Part shown: in pieces, positions 8,684 through 16,499 of the stretch
How the letters are laid out: each line of letters begins with the position of its first letter
Position numbering within the stretch: position 1 is the stretch's first letter
Assembly: GCA_009841015.1 (NCBI GenBank)
Contig: VXMQ01000194.1
Span: 1 to 56,350, forward strand
Direction: 5' to 3'
DNA from: Candidatus Palauibacter denitrificans
GTDB lineage: Bacteria; Gemmatimonadota; Gemmatimonadetes; Palauibacterales; Palauibacteraceae
Length of the DNA stretch: 56,350 bases
Translations under genes and position numbers: made by a program
The notes under the pieces: model-generated
Seen by the model: the letters and a program-made list of their open reading frames with translations, nothing else
Databases searched by the model: none
Told to the model about the DNA's origin: nothing

Positions 8684-9268
8684 ATGAAACAGCACCCCAG
8701 CGCGATCGGCGCCACCGCCGTCTTCGCGGTCGCCCTCGGCTCGCTCGTGTCGGGCGAGGCGCGGGCCGCCGGGCCGAGCGACATCCCGGCTCCGATGGGG
8801 ACGGCGCCCTGGGTCGACGCGTCCCCCCGGATCGGCGCCTGCCTCGTCACGCCCGAAGTGGTTCCTCTCTCGGGCACGCAGAGCGCGCCTGGGAGCCGCG
8901 GGTCGATGACGCTCACGCAGCCCGGCTCGCCGTTCGAGATCACCGTGGACGACGGCGGCTTCCAGACCTTCGATATCGAGATCCAGGTCGACCGGCTGCG
9001 CCGCCGCGGCGGAGCGGTCTACGTCGCGTGGGCCGCGAAGCCCGAACTCGACGAGTGGGTGCAGCTCGGCACGCTCGGCGAGGATAACCGGCTCACGGCG
9101 CGGGTCGCATGGAACCAGTTCCTCGTGTTCGTGAGCGAGGAGGCGTCGGCCGATGTCGAGCGCTGGCAAGGGCCGATCGTGCTCACCGGCCTCTCCCCCT
9201 CCGGCCGGCTGCACACTATGGCTGGCCACGGGCCCTTCGAGGCCATGAACTGCCAGCTCTACTTCTGA
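8684..9268 (+). CDS. Exported hypothetical protein, possibly a detached N-terminal domain of the neighbouring multicopper oxidase
   Basis: 194 residues with a Sec signal peptide (hydrophobic core about residues 9-23, cleavage near EARAAG). The mature part is beta-rich (SMTLTQPGSPFEITV, YVAWAAKPELDEWVQLG, WNQFLVFVSEEAS) with two Cys, at about positions 53 and 190. It lacks copper motifs. From memory, similar segments occur as N-terminal extensions of multicopper oxidases in related bacteria. The oxidase starts 27 nt downstream in another frame, so this looks like a separated domain rather than a recent frameshift. Function unknown. Confidence 0.7.
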   Translation: MKQHPSAIGATAVFAVALGSLVSGEARAAGPSDIPAPMGTAPWVDASPRIGACLVTPEVVPLSGTQSAPGSRGSMTLTQPGSPFEITVDDGGFQTFDIEIQVDRLRRRGGAVYVAWAAKPELDEWVQLGTLGEDNRLTARVAWNQFLVFVSEEASADVERWQGPIVLTGLSPSGRLHTMAGHGPFEAMNCQLYF

Positions 9269-9294
9269 TCCCACTCGGGCGGCGACCGAAGACA

Positions 9295-10986
9295 GTGCGC
9301 TACCTCGCCGTCGCCGCGACAATCTCCGCGCTGCTGCCGCCGGGCACGGCCCCGGCCGCCAGCCAGCAGCACGCGGGCCACATGATGGCGACGGACAGCA
9401 TGGGGGCCGAGTGGCGCATGCCGCCGCAGCCGATCCCGATGCCGATGATGCTGCCGGGCCTGATGGGCGCGGTCCCCGGAGTGACCCCGTACCTGCCCGA
9501 CCCCGGCCACGATCCCGCCATGCTCCCGGAGGCGGTCTTCCGCGAGGTCGTGGAGATGGCGGACGGCGACACGCTCCGCCTCGAGGCCGGGTTCGTCCGG
9601 CGCACGATCGGGACGCGGACCTTCACCATGTACGGCTTCAACGGGCAGTACCCCGGGCCCCTCATCCGCGTCCCGCAGGGAGCGGAGATCGTCGTCCTGT
9701 TCACGAACCACATCGACCTGCCCACGGCGGTCCACTGGCACGGCCTGCGGCTCGAGAACGAGTTCGACGGCGTCCCCGGCGTCACCCAGGACCCCGTCGA
9801 GCCGGGAGAGTCGTTCCTGTACCGGGTCTACTTCCCCGACGCCGGCCTCTACTGGTATCACCCTCACCACCGGGAGGACATCCAGCAGGACCTCGGCCTG
9901 TACGGGAACATGCTCGTCGACGCGCCCGCCGCGGACTACTACGGCCCGGCGAACGGCGAGGACTTCCTCATGCTCGACGATCTGCTCGTCGACGACGGAG
10001 GACTCTTCCCCTGGGGACGCGAAGCTGCCGTGCAGACGCTGATGGGCCGCTTCGGGAACGAGTTGCTCGTGAACGGCGAGCCGCGCTGGGAGGCGACGGT
10101 TAGCCGCGGCGAGGTCCGCCGGCTCTACCTCACGAACGTCGCGAACACGCGCACCTTCAACCTCGTCCTGGAGGGCGCGGAGATGAAGCTCGTGGGCGCC
10201 GACGTGAGCAAGTTCGAGCGCGAGAGCTTCGTCTCCAACGTCGTCCTCGCCCCGGCCCAGCGGTACATCGTCGACGCGCGTTTCGACGAGCCCGGCACCT
10301 ACGCGTTCCTCAACCCGATCCAGGCCATCGACCACTTCAACGGCCGCTTCTATCCGCAGACGGATACGCTCGGCATCGTCACGGTCCTCGACGAACCGGT
10401 GGCCGAGGATCACGGGGACGCGTTCTCCACCCTGCGCGAACACGCGGACGTCATCGAGGACATCGACCGCTACCGCGCCGAGTTCGGCCGGCCCGTCGAC
10501 CACGAACTCGAACTCACCGTCCGGGTCGGGAACCTCCCCAGCGACATCGTCGCGGTGATGGCGATCGACACCCTCTACTTCCCGCCCGTGGAGTGGACGG
10601 ACGCGATGCCGATGATGAACTTCCTCTCGACTTCGGAGAACCTGACCTGGATCCTGCGCGACACGCGGACGGGGAAGGAGAACCGGGACATCGACTGGCG
10701 GTTCACGGTGGGGGACGTGCGCAAGATCCGCATCCACAACCAGCGCCGCTCGTTCCACCCGATGCAGCACCCGATCCACATCCACGGCCAGCGGTTCCTC
10801 GTGCTCTCGAAGGACGGCGTGCCGTCGGACAATCTCGCCTGGAAGGATACGGTCGTGATCCCGGTCGGATCGACGTTCGACATCCTGCTCGAGGCCTCCA
10901 ACTCTGGCCGCTGGATGGCGCACTGCCATATTGCGGAGCACATGGAGGCCGGCATGTCCATGGTGTTCACGGTGGACCCCGGCTAG
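9295..10986 (+). CDS. Multicopper oxidase, laccase-like, Met-rich N-terminus
   Basis: 563 residues from a GTG start directly ahead of a Sec signal peptide (YLAVAATISALLPPG). All four copper-binding motifs are present: HWHG (H147, H149), WYHPHH (H189, H191, H192), HPMQHPIHIHG (H488-H497) and HCHIAEHMEAGM (H543, C544, H545, H549, axial Met554). These hold the type 1 and trinuclear copper centres, so the enzyme should oxidise a reducing substrate with O2 reduced to water. A Met-rich stretch (residues 28-60, e.g. PIPMPMMLPGLMG) recalls CueO/CopA copper-resistance oxidases. The substrate could be Cu(I), Mn(II) or phenols. Neighbours are an exported dioxygenase and a beta-propeller protein. Confidence 0.95.
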   Translation: MRYLAVAATISALLPPGTAPAASQQHAGHMMATDSMGAEWRMPPQPIPMPMMLPGLMGAVPGVTPYLPDPGHDPAMLPEAVFREVVEMADGDTLRLEAGFVRRTIGTRTFTMYGFNGQYPGPLIRVPQGAEIVVLFTNHIDLPTAVHWHGLRLENEFDGVPGVTQDPVEPGESFLYRVYFPDAGLYWYHPHHREDIQQDLGLYGNMLVDAPAADYYGPANGEDFLMLDDLLVDDGGLFPWGREAAVQTLMGRFGNELLVNGEPRWEATVSRGEVRRLYLTNVANTRTFNLVLEGAEMKLVGADVSKFERESFVSNVVLAPAQRYIVDARFDEPGTYAFLNPIQAIDHFNGRFYPQTDTLGIVTVLDEPVAEDHGDAFSTLREHADVIEDIDRYRAEFGRPVDHELELTVRVGNLPSDIVAVMAIDTLYFPPVEWTDAMPMMNFLSTSENLTWILRDTRTGKENRDIDWRFTVGDVRKIRIHNQRRSFHPMQHPIHIHGQRFLVLSKDGVPSDNLAWKDTVVIPVGSTFDILLEASNSGRWMAHCHIAEHMEAGMSMVFTVDPG

Positions 10987-11047
10987 CCGCACGGCCGCGC
11001 CGATTCCGGTTCGCCGCGGGGCGCGCCGCTTCAAAACGGAGGAAAGA

Positions 11048-12409
11048 ATGAAGGTTGGAAATCGGACCCTGACACTCTCCGCGGCCGCCGTGCTCGGAGC
11101 GGTCTTCGTCACTCCCGCGGCTCTCGGCGCCCAGGCGATCGACGTCGTGGAGCGCGGCAGCCGGAACATGGAAGTGCTCGGACACGTCCCGCTCGGCCCG
11201 CGGCTCAGCATCGCGGACATGGACATCGAGCAGGAGATGCACCGGCCCTACGCGTACGTGGCGCGCATGCAGTACGGACCGGTCGGTCCGAAAGGGCTGG
11301 ACATCGTCTCGATCGAGGACCCGGAGAACCCCGAGGTGCTCTACGAGTGGCGGATCGAGGACCAGGATCTCCACCAGCGCACGGGCGGGATGGACGTGAA
11401 GCACTTCAAGTGGGGCGACCGCTACTACGTCGTGCAGTCGCTCCAGTTCGGGCAGGGCGGCCCGGACTCCGACATGGGGGCCGTCGTCCTCGACGTCACG
11501 GGACTCCCCGACGCCTCCACGGTGCGGGAGGTGGCCCGCATCAAGGAGCCCGATCTCCCGGGCGGCTTCCACAACATCTTCATCTACAAGCACTCGAACA
11601 TGAACGTGTATCTCGTCGCCACGGTCTCGGGACCGTACGCGGCCGTCTACGACCTCGGCGCGCTCGTCGACGGGCGCGGCGACGCGATGGTGGCGCAGAT
11701 CCCGGTCCCGGATCAGGGGATGCAGGGGAATCGCCGGCGGGGATACCACGACTTCTATCTCGGCTATCACCCGGAAACGGGGACGGACCGCTTCTACGGC
11801 GGCGGCACCGGCGGCTACTACATCTACGACGTGACGGACCTCGACAACCCGGAGCTTCTGACGCAGATCGTCGGGGTCTCCGGCATTCGCAGCGGTCATA
11901 CGTTCACGCCCACCCCGGATGGCAACTTCGCGATCGCGGAGACGGAGTATCAGTACGCGCCGCTCAGGATCTTCGACCTCCGGCCGGGGCTGAACGGCGA
12001 GGTGCCGGCGATCAACCGTCCGATCGCGGCGTGGACGGCGAACTGGAAGAACCTCGTCCACAACCACGAGGTGCGCTGGCCGCTCGTGTTCGTGTCGGGC
12101 TACCTGGACGGGCTCGTCGTGTTCAACATGATGGACCCGGAGAACCCGATGACGGTGGGCCACTACGACACCTACCTCGGGCCGCCGAACGCCGATCGGA
12201 CCGCCGTCTTCAACGGCACGTTCGGAGTCGATGTCCGGAATGAGGACGGACTCATCGTGGTGAGCGATATGACGACGGGTCTGTGGACGTTCCGGATGGA
12301 GGGCTTCCAGGGGTGGAACGGCGAGGACTGGGGCATGCCGAACATCTCCAGCGCCCAGGACTGGGACAACGGGCCCGCCGGCGCCGCCGGGCGCATCACG
12401 ACGGACTAG
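11048..12409 (+). CDS. Exported beta-propeller protein with LVIVD-like repeats
   Basis: 453 residues with a Sec signal peptide ending near ALGAQA. The body has repeated strands of the type LDIVSIEDPENPEVLYEW, VYDLGALVD, YIYDVTDLDNPELLTQI and LVVFNMMDPENPMTVGHY, the pattern of LVIVD-repeat propellers. A GGAGGAAAG ribosome-binding site sits directly before the ATG, 61 nt after the multicopper oxidase stop. His-rich NLVHNHEVRW and GGFHNIFIYKHSN segments could contribute a metal or substrate site. A larger relative with the same kind of repeats is at 41478, also next to an oxidoreductase gene. Function unknown. Confidence 0.85.
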   Translation: MKVGNRTLTLSAAAVLGAVFVTPAALGAQAIDVVERGSRNMEVLGHVPLGPRLSIADMDIEQEMHRPYAYVARMQYGPVGPKGLDIVSIEDPENPEVLYEWRIEDQDLHQRTGGMDVKHFKWGDRYYVVQSLQFGQGGPDSDMGAVVLDVTGLPDASTVREVARIKEPDLPGGFHNIFIYKHSNMNVYLVATVSGPYAAVYDLGALVDGRGDAMVAQIPVPDQGMQGNRRRGYHDFYLGYHPETGTDRFYGGGTGGYYIYDVTDLDNPELLTQIVGVSGIRSGHTFTPTPDGNFAIAETEYQYAPLRIFDLRPGLNGEVPAINRPIAAWTANWKNLVHNHEVRWPLVFVSGYLDGLVVFNMMDPENPMTVGHYDTYLGPPNADRTAVFNGTFGVDVRNEDGLIVVSDMTTGLWTFRMEGFQGWNGEDWGMPNISSAQDWDNGPAGAAGRITTD

Positions 12410-12434
12410 CAGCAGGGCGACGGACGCCGGCGGC

Positions 12435-14225
12435 ATGAGCGCCCGGCCACGGCTCCTCGTGGTCGGGAGCCCCTCCCTGGATCTCCTGCACTTCGGCGGC
12501 CGCTCCGTGCGGTCCGCCGGGGGCGCGGGACTCTACACCGCGCTTGCGGCGCAACGGGCCGGGGCCGAAGTCACGGTCGTCGCGCCGCGGCCCGATCCCA
12601 TGCCGGCGGAACTCGAACCGGCGGACCGCCGCCTCGACTGGCGGGGGCCACCGGTGCCCCCCTCGGCGCTCCCCCACTTCGAGATCGAGTACTTCCCCGA
12701 CGGCCGGACCGTGTATCGCCGGGCGGTGCGCGGTTCCGAGGGGGACATCCGCTACGGCGACATCCCCGACGCACGGCCGGGGGCCTTCGCGTACGTCGTC
12801 CCTCTCCTCGACCCGGAGCTGCAGTTGGGGTTCGCGCGCCGGCTGGCCGAGGCGGGTGTGCGCGTGGGGTGCGGGACGTACGCGCCGGGGATCCGCGCGC
12901 ATCGGGAGGTCGTCACGCGGGTGGTGGAGGCGTCCCACTACTTCTTCTGTAACGAGGAGGAAGCCGGCCTGCTGTTCGGGTCGCTCGATCGGGTCGCCGT
13001 CCCGCCGGGGCGCGCCGTCTTTGTCACCCGGGGGCCGCGCGGGGCTCGCGTCGTCCTCGGCGACCACGCGATCGACGTCCCCGCCCCCGAGGTCGAGGAG
13101 GTGGATCCGACGGGCGCCGGCGACACCTTCTGCGGAACGGCGCTGGCCCGGCTCGCGGCCGGAGACCACCCGGCCATCGCCGCGCGCGTTGCGGCGGCCT
13201 GTGCCGCGCAGGCGGTGACGGGCATCGGTCCCGCGCCGCTCCTCTCCGACGACCCGCCGCCGGCGCTGGCGCGCGACGTTCGGGCCCGCCTCGACCAGGA
13301 TCGTATTCAGCGCGTGGCCGGAGTCATCGCTTCGGCACCGGAGGCTGCGGCGTTCGACTTCACCGGCCCCGGCTTCCCCGAACCCGGCGATCCGGCCGCG
13401 CTCGATTTCTTCTTCGCCGGGACCGTGCAGCAGTTCGGTTTCTGGCGCGAGCGCGCGGGCCGCTACGGGGAACCCATGATCGCCTCTCTGGGGGAGCGGC
13501 CCCTCAAGGGCAGCGACTACCTGTGGGCCGCCTACCTGCGCTGGGCCCGCGAGGCGCCGCACGAACTCACCCCGGCGGGCCAGGCCGTCCTCGGCGACGC
13601 GGACTTCGACCATCGCCTCCGAGACGACGGAGGACAGAACCCGCTCCCGGCCGGCGCCCTCCACCGCACGTGCGCGCGGGCGTACGGCCGCGACATGGTG
13701 GGCCTCGGCCTGACCCCGGCGTCGCTCCTCGCCGAAGCCAACGCCGCGGAGCGACCCCTCGCCTGCTTTCTCGCGCGCCTCGATGCGGTCGCCGGCTACA
13801 AGGAGGATCCGTGGCGGAAGAAGTCCGCCCTCCTCGCGGCGATCCTCAGCCAGCGGCCGGAGCGATTCCTGCGGCTCCGGGAGGGAGAGGACGTCCCGCC
13901 GATCGTCGATTACCACTGCCAGCGCAGTTGCCTCCGGCTCGGTGTCGTCTCCGTGACCGACGAGACGCTGGCCGCGAGACTCGCGAAGCGGGAGGTTGTG
14001 GGCGCGGAAGAGGAGGGGGCCGTGCGCGCCGCCTGCTACGAGGCAGTGGGTGAGATCCGGCGCTTGAGCGGGCGCTCGATGGGGGCGGTGGACTGGTTCT
14101 TCTTTCAGAACCGGACGCGCTGCCCGGAGATGACGGAACCCGACTGCGCGGCGTGCCCCGCGGATCCGGCCTGCGCGCACCGCACCCGACTCTTCCAGCC
14201 CGTGTTTCGCACGACCGCGTACTGA
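12435..14225 (+). CDS. PfkB-family kinase fused to a Qng1/HhH-glycosylase-like domain with a C-terminal Fe-S cysteine cluster
   Basis: 596 residues in two parts. Residues 1 to about 275 are a PfkB (ribokinase-type) kinase, with an N-terminal GSPSLDLLHFGG, a GGAGLYTALAA region and the catalytic DPTGAGDTF motif at 224-232. From about 285 the sequence resembles the queuosine-salvage nucleosidase fold (Qng1/DUF2419): a GSDYLWAAY segment, a predicted helical array and a late VDWFFFQNR. It ends with four Cys (563, 571, 574, 580; C-x7-C-x2-C-x5-C), close to the endonuclease III Fe-S pattern C-x6-C-x2-C-x5-C. The kinase assignment is firm; the second is by pattern only. A nucleoside or base salvage role is inferred. 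No signal peptide. Confidence 0.8.
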   Translation: MSARPRLLVVGSPSLDLLHFGGRSVRSAGGAGLYTALAAQRAGAEVTVVAPRPDPMPAELEPADRRLDWRGPPVPPSALPHFEIEYFPDGRTVYRRAVRGSEGDIRYGDIPDARPGAFAYVVPLLDPELQLGFARRLAEAGVRVGCGTYAPGIRAHREVVTRVVEASHYFFCNEEEAGLLFGSLDRVAVPPGRAVFVTRGPRGARVVLGDHAIDVPAPEVEEVDPTGAGDTFCGTALARLAAGDHPAIAARVAAACAAQAVTGIGPAPLLSDDPPPALARDVRARLDQDRIQRVAGVIASAPEAAAFDFTGPGFPEPGDPAALDFFFAGTVQQFGFWRERAGRYGEPMIASLGERPLKGSDYLWAAYLRWAREAPHELTPAGQAVLGDADFDHRLRDDGGQNPLPAGALHRTCARAYGRDMVGLGLTPASLLAEANAAERPLACFLARLDAVAGYKEDPWRKKSALLAAILSQRPERFLRLREGEDVPPIVDYHCQRSCLRLGVVSVTDETLAARLAKREVVGAEEEGAVRAACYEAVGEIRRLSGRSMGAVDWFFFQNRTRCPEMTEPDCAACPADPACAHRTRLFQPVFRTTAY

Positions 14226-14293
14226 GTGTTCGGACGCGCCATGGACGACCAACCGGACGAAGGACGACCCATCACACGAATCGGGAGAATCTC

Positions 14294-14782
14294 ATGAGAA
14301 AGTTCGGAGCGACGTTGTCTCTCGCCGCGGCGATCCTCGTCGCGCCCGCGTACGCCGCTGCGCAGGATGACGCCGAAGCCGGGGCGGTCGCCGCCGTGCA
14401 GGCGTTGTTCGACGCCATGGCCGCGCGCGATGGCGATGCGATCCGCGGCCTGCTGACCGACGGCGCCACCTTCGTGGCCACGGCGGAGACCCCCGACGGG
14501 GTGCAGATCCGGGAGAGCACCGGCGCCGAGTTCGCCGCCTCCATCGGTCAGCCCGGCCCCGCGTTGCTCGAACGGCTGTGGGATCCGCACGTGATGATCC
14601 AGGGTCCCCTCGCCGTCGTATGGACTCGTTACGATTTCCACGTGGACGGCCAGTTCAGCCACTGCGGGATCGACGCGGTCAGCCTCGTGCACGCGAGCGA
14701 CGGCTGGAAGATCTCCAGTATCGCCTACACCCGCGAAACGGAGAACTGCGAGCCGAGCCCGCTCGGCCCCCCGGGCGACTGA
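14294..14782 (+). CDS. Exported SnoaL/DUF4440-like protein
   Basis: 162 residues with a Sec signal peptide (LSLAAAILVAPAYAAAQ). The mature part opens with an NTF2-like helix (VAAVQALFDAMAARDGDAIRGLLTDGATF), then the central GPLAVVWTRYDFHVDGQFSHCGID and a terminal DGWKISSIAYT strand, typical of DUF4440. Two Cys (about positions 121 and 153) could form a disulfide. It is 68 nt after the kinase fusion and convergent with doxX. No function can be assigned. Confidence 0.85.
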   Translation: MRKFGATLSLAAAILVAPAYAAAQDDAEAGAVAAVQALFDAMAARDGDAIRGLLTDGATFVATAETPDGVQIRESTGAEFAASIGQPGPALLERLWDPHVMIQGPLAVVWTRYDFHVDGQFSHCGIDAVSLVHASDGWKISSIAYTRETENCEPSPLGPPGD

Positions 14783-14804
14783 CGCCGACGCCCATTCCGT
14801 TGGA

Positions 14805-14824
14805 GGCGTTCCCGCGGGAACGTC
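14805..14824. terminator. Bidirectional hairpin between convergent genes
   Basis: A perfect 16-bp palindrome CGTTCCCGCGGGAACG (14807-14822), extended by two more pairs, lies 22 nt after the SnoaL stop and directly after the DoxX stop on the other strand. The same 20 bases occur at 35038-35057, again just beyond a minus-strand stop codon. There is no T-tract. Confidence 0.55.
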
Positions 14825-15256
14825 TCAGTCGATGACGACCTCGACGTCTTTCGTGAAGAGGCTCCGGGCGGTCGCGATCCCGGATCCGGCCAGCACGAGG
14901 GTCAGCAGGGCGGCGATGAGGAGCAGGTTGAACTCGTAGCCGCCCTGGCCGGGACCGACGACGTAGAAGCCGTTGGCCAGGTGTACGAGGAAGATCCCCG
15001 CCAGCATGTGTGCGGCGAGAAGCAGGGCGAAGGGGGTCACAAACAGGCCCGCGATCAGGCAGGCGCCGCCCAGGGTCTCGGCGAGCGCGATCCCCCACGC
15101 CGCGATCCCGGAGAGCGGGATCCCGAGCGACCCGAGGAAAGCCGCGGTTTCCTCGATGCCGCCGGCCAGCTTGGGGCCGCCGTGCATCACGAAGATCAGT
15201 CCGATCACGACGCGGAGGATGGCCAGACCGAGGCCGGGGTTTCTGCCGCCGAGCAT
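14825..15256 (-). CDS. DoxX family membrane protein
   Basis: 143 residues with four transmembrane helices. The RVVIGLIFVMHGGPKL opening is the DoxX signature, followed by GIALAETLGGACLIAGLFV and the terminal helix EFNLLLIAALLTLVLAG. DoxX proteins are small quinone- or thiol-redox-associated membrane proteins; in mycobacteria a member works with superoxide dismutase. AAGGAGG lies 5 nt before the ATG. It is the last gene of the multicopper oxidase-ZIP-DoxX operon, 16 nt after the transporter stop, consistent with a membrane redox and metal role. Confidence 0.9.
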   Translation of the reverse strand: MLGGRNPGLGLAILRVVIGLIFVMHGGPKLAGGIEETAAFLGSLGIPLSGIAAWGIALAETLGGACLIAGLFVTPFALLLAAHMLAGIFLVHLANGFYVVGPGQGGYEFNLLLIAALLTLVLAGSGIATARSLFTKDVEVVID

Positions 15257-15272
15257 CGTGCCTCCTTCAGGT

Positions 15273-16499
15273 TCAGGCCGTCACCATCAGCGCCGTGCCG
15301 TACATGATCAGCAGGCCGAGGAGGAGGCCCGTGGCGTTGAGCGGGGTGAACAGGCCCTGCGGCCAGCTCTTCCGGATCAGCCGCGTGACCTCGATGATGA
15401 CCTGCAGGATGGCTCCGGCCCCGAGCGCGAGGAAGAAGGTCGCCAGCGTCGGCGAATAGGAGAAGCCGCCGGCCCACGCCCCCAGGACGGTCGGGACGCC
15501 GGCGATTCCGCCCATGAAGGCGAAGTGCCGCAGCGCCGGCCGCCGGTCCGCCACGGGGGCGACGATCGCCAGCCCCTCCGTCGTGTTGTGGAGCGCGAAT
15601 CCGATCACGAGGAAGCTCCCGAGAGCGATCTCGCCCAGCGAGAAGGCCGCTCCGATCGCAAGCCCCTCCCCGAGGTTGTGAAGCCCGATGCTGATGGCGA
15701 TCAGGTAGGCCACCGTGAGCCCGGGGCTCGGTCCGTCGCCGCGCGCGCCCGCGGAGTCTCCGCCGCTCCGGCCGCGTCCGAGGTTACCGAGGGCCCGGAG
15801 GCCGACGACGGCGCCGATCACGCCGACGGCGATGAGTCCGGCGGCCTGGAATCCCTCCGGCACCAGCGCCGACGCCTCGAGCGTGTCCTCGAACGCATCG
15901 ACGACGAGGAACGCCAGCAGGCCCACGGTGAGGCTGAGATAGAAGTGGATCCACTTGCGGTCGATCCGGCGCAGGAAGGGATACCACAGCAGGCCGACGA
16001 GGACGGGGATCACGCCGGCGTAGAGGCCGAGGAGGCCAAAAGTCGTCAGGTAAAGCGCGTTGGGGCGCGGCGAGAGCGTCGCCACCGCCACCTCGCGGTC
16101 GAACGTGAGTCCCGTGGAAGTCACCAGCCGGATGGCGTGGAGCTCCCCCTCCACCCAGGGGTAGTCCAGTTCGAGCGTGGCCCGGGCGAGGCGCGGCAGG
16201 GTCGGATCGCCATCGATTTCGAACTGCCAGAACGCATCGTCGACGATCACCTGCGCGATAGTGGCCGCCTCGGGACCGCCGTTCACGACGTGCAGGCGCA
16301 TGACGCCGGTCTCCGGGAAGCTCACGCGCTCGATCGTGAGGTCCTCGACGGGCGGAAACGCGTCCCGGAAGGGGGCCGTGGGATCGGCGCCGAAGAAAAA
16401 AGCGACGAGCCCCGCCAGCAGCGCGAGTGGGAGGAGGCCGAGGAACCAGCGCGCCGGACCGCTCCGGCGCGGCGCGGCGTCGGGCCGCGCGTCAGACAT
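15273..16499 (-). CDS. ZIP family metal transporter with an extra periplasmic beta domain
   Basis: 408 residues. One N-terminal membrane helix (FLGLLPLALLAGLVAFFFG) is followed by about 110 residues predicted as a soluble beta domain, then seven or eight membrane helices. The metal-binding motifs are AISIGLHNLGEGLAIG and GFALHNTTEGLAI, the conserved HNxxEG pair of ZIP transporters, which import Zn, Fe or Mn. Usual ZIP proteins are 250-300 residues and lack the periplasmic domain. Its start overlaps the upstream multicopper oxidase by 8 nt. An inferred DtxR/MntR-like site before the operon suggests Fe or Mn as the substrate. Confidence 0.9.
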   Translation of the reverse strand: MSDARPDAAPRRSGPARWFLGLLPLALLAGLVAFFFGADPTAPFRDAFPPVEDLTIERVSFPETGVMRLHVVNGGPEAATIAQVIVDDAFWQFEIDGDPTLPRLARATLELDYPWVEGELHAIRLVTSTGLTFDREVAVATLSPRPNALYLTTFGLLGLYAGVIPVLVGLLWYPFLRRIDRKWIHFYLSLTVGLLAFLVVDAFEDTLEASALVPEGFQAAGLIAVGVIGAVVGLRALGNLGRGRSGGDSAGARGDGPSPGLTVAYLIAISIGLHNLGEGLAIGAAFSLGEIALGSFLVIGFALHNTTEGLAIVAPVADRRPALRHFAFMGGIAGVPTVLGAWAGGFSYSPTLATFFLALGAGAILQVIIEVTRLIRKSWPQGLFTPLNATGLLLGLLIMYGTALMVTA

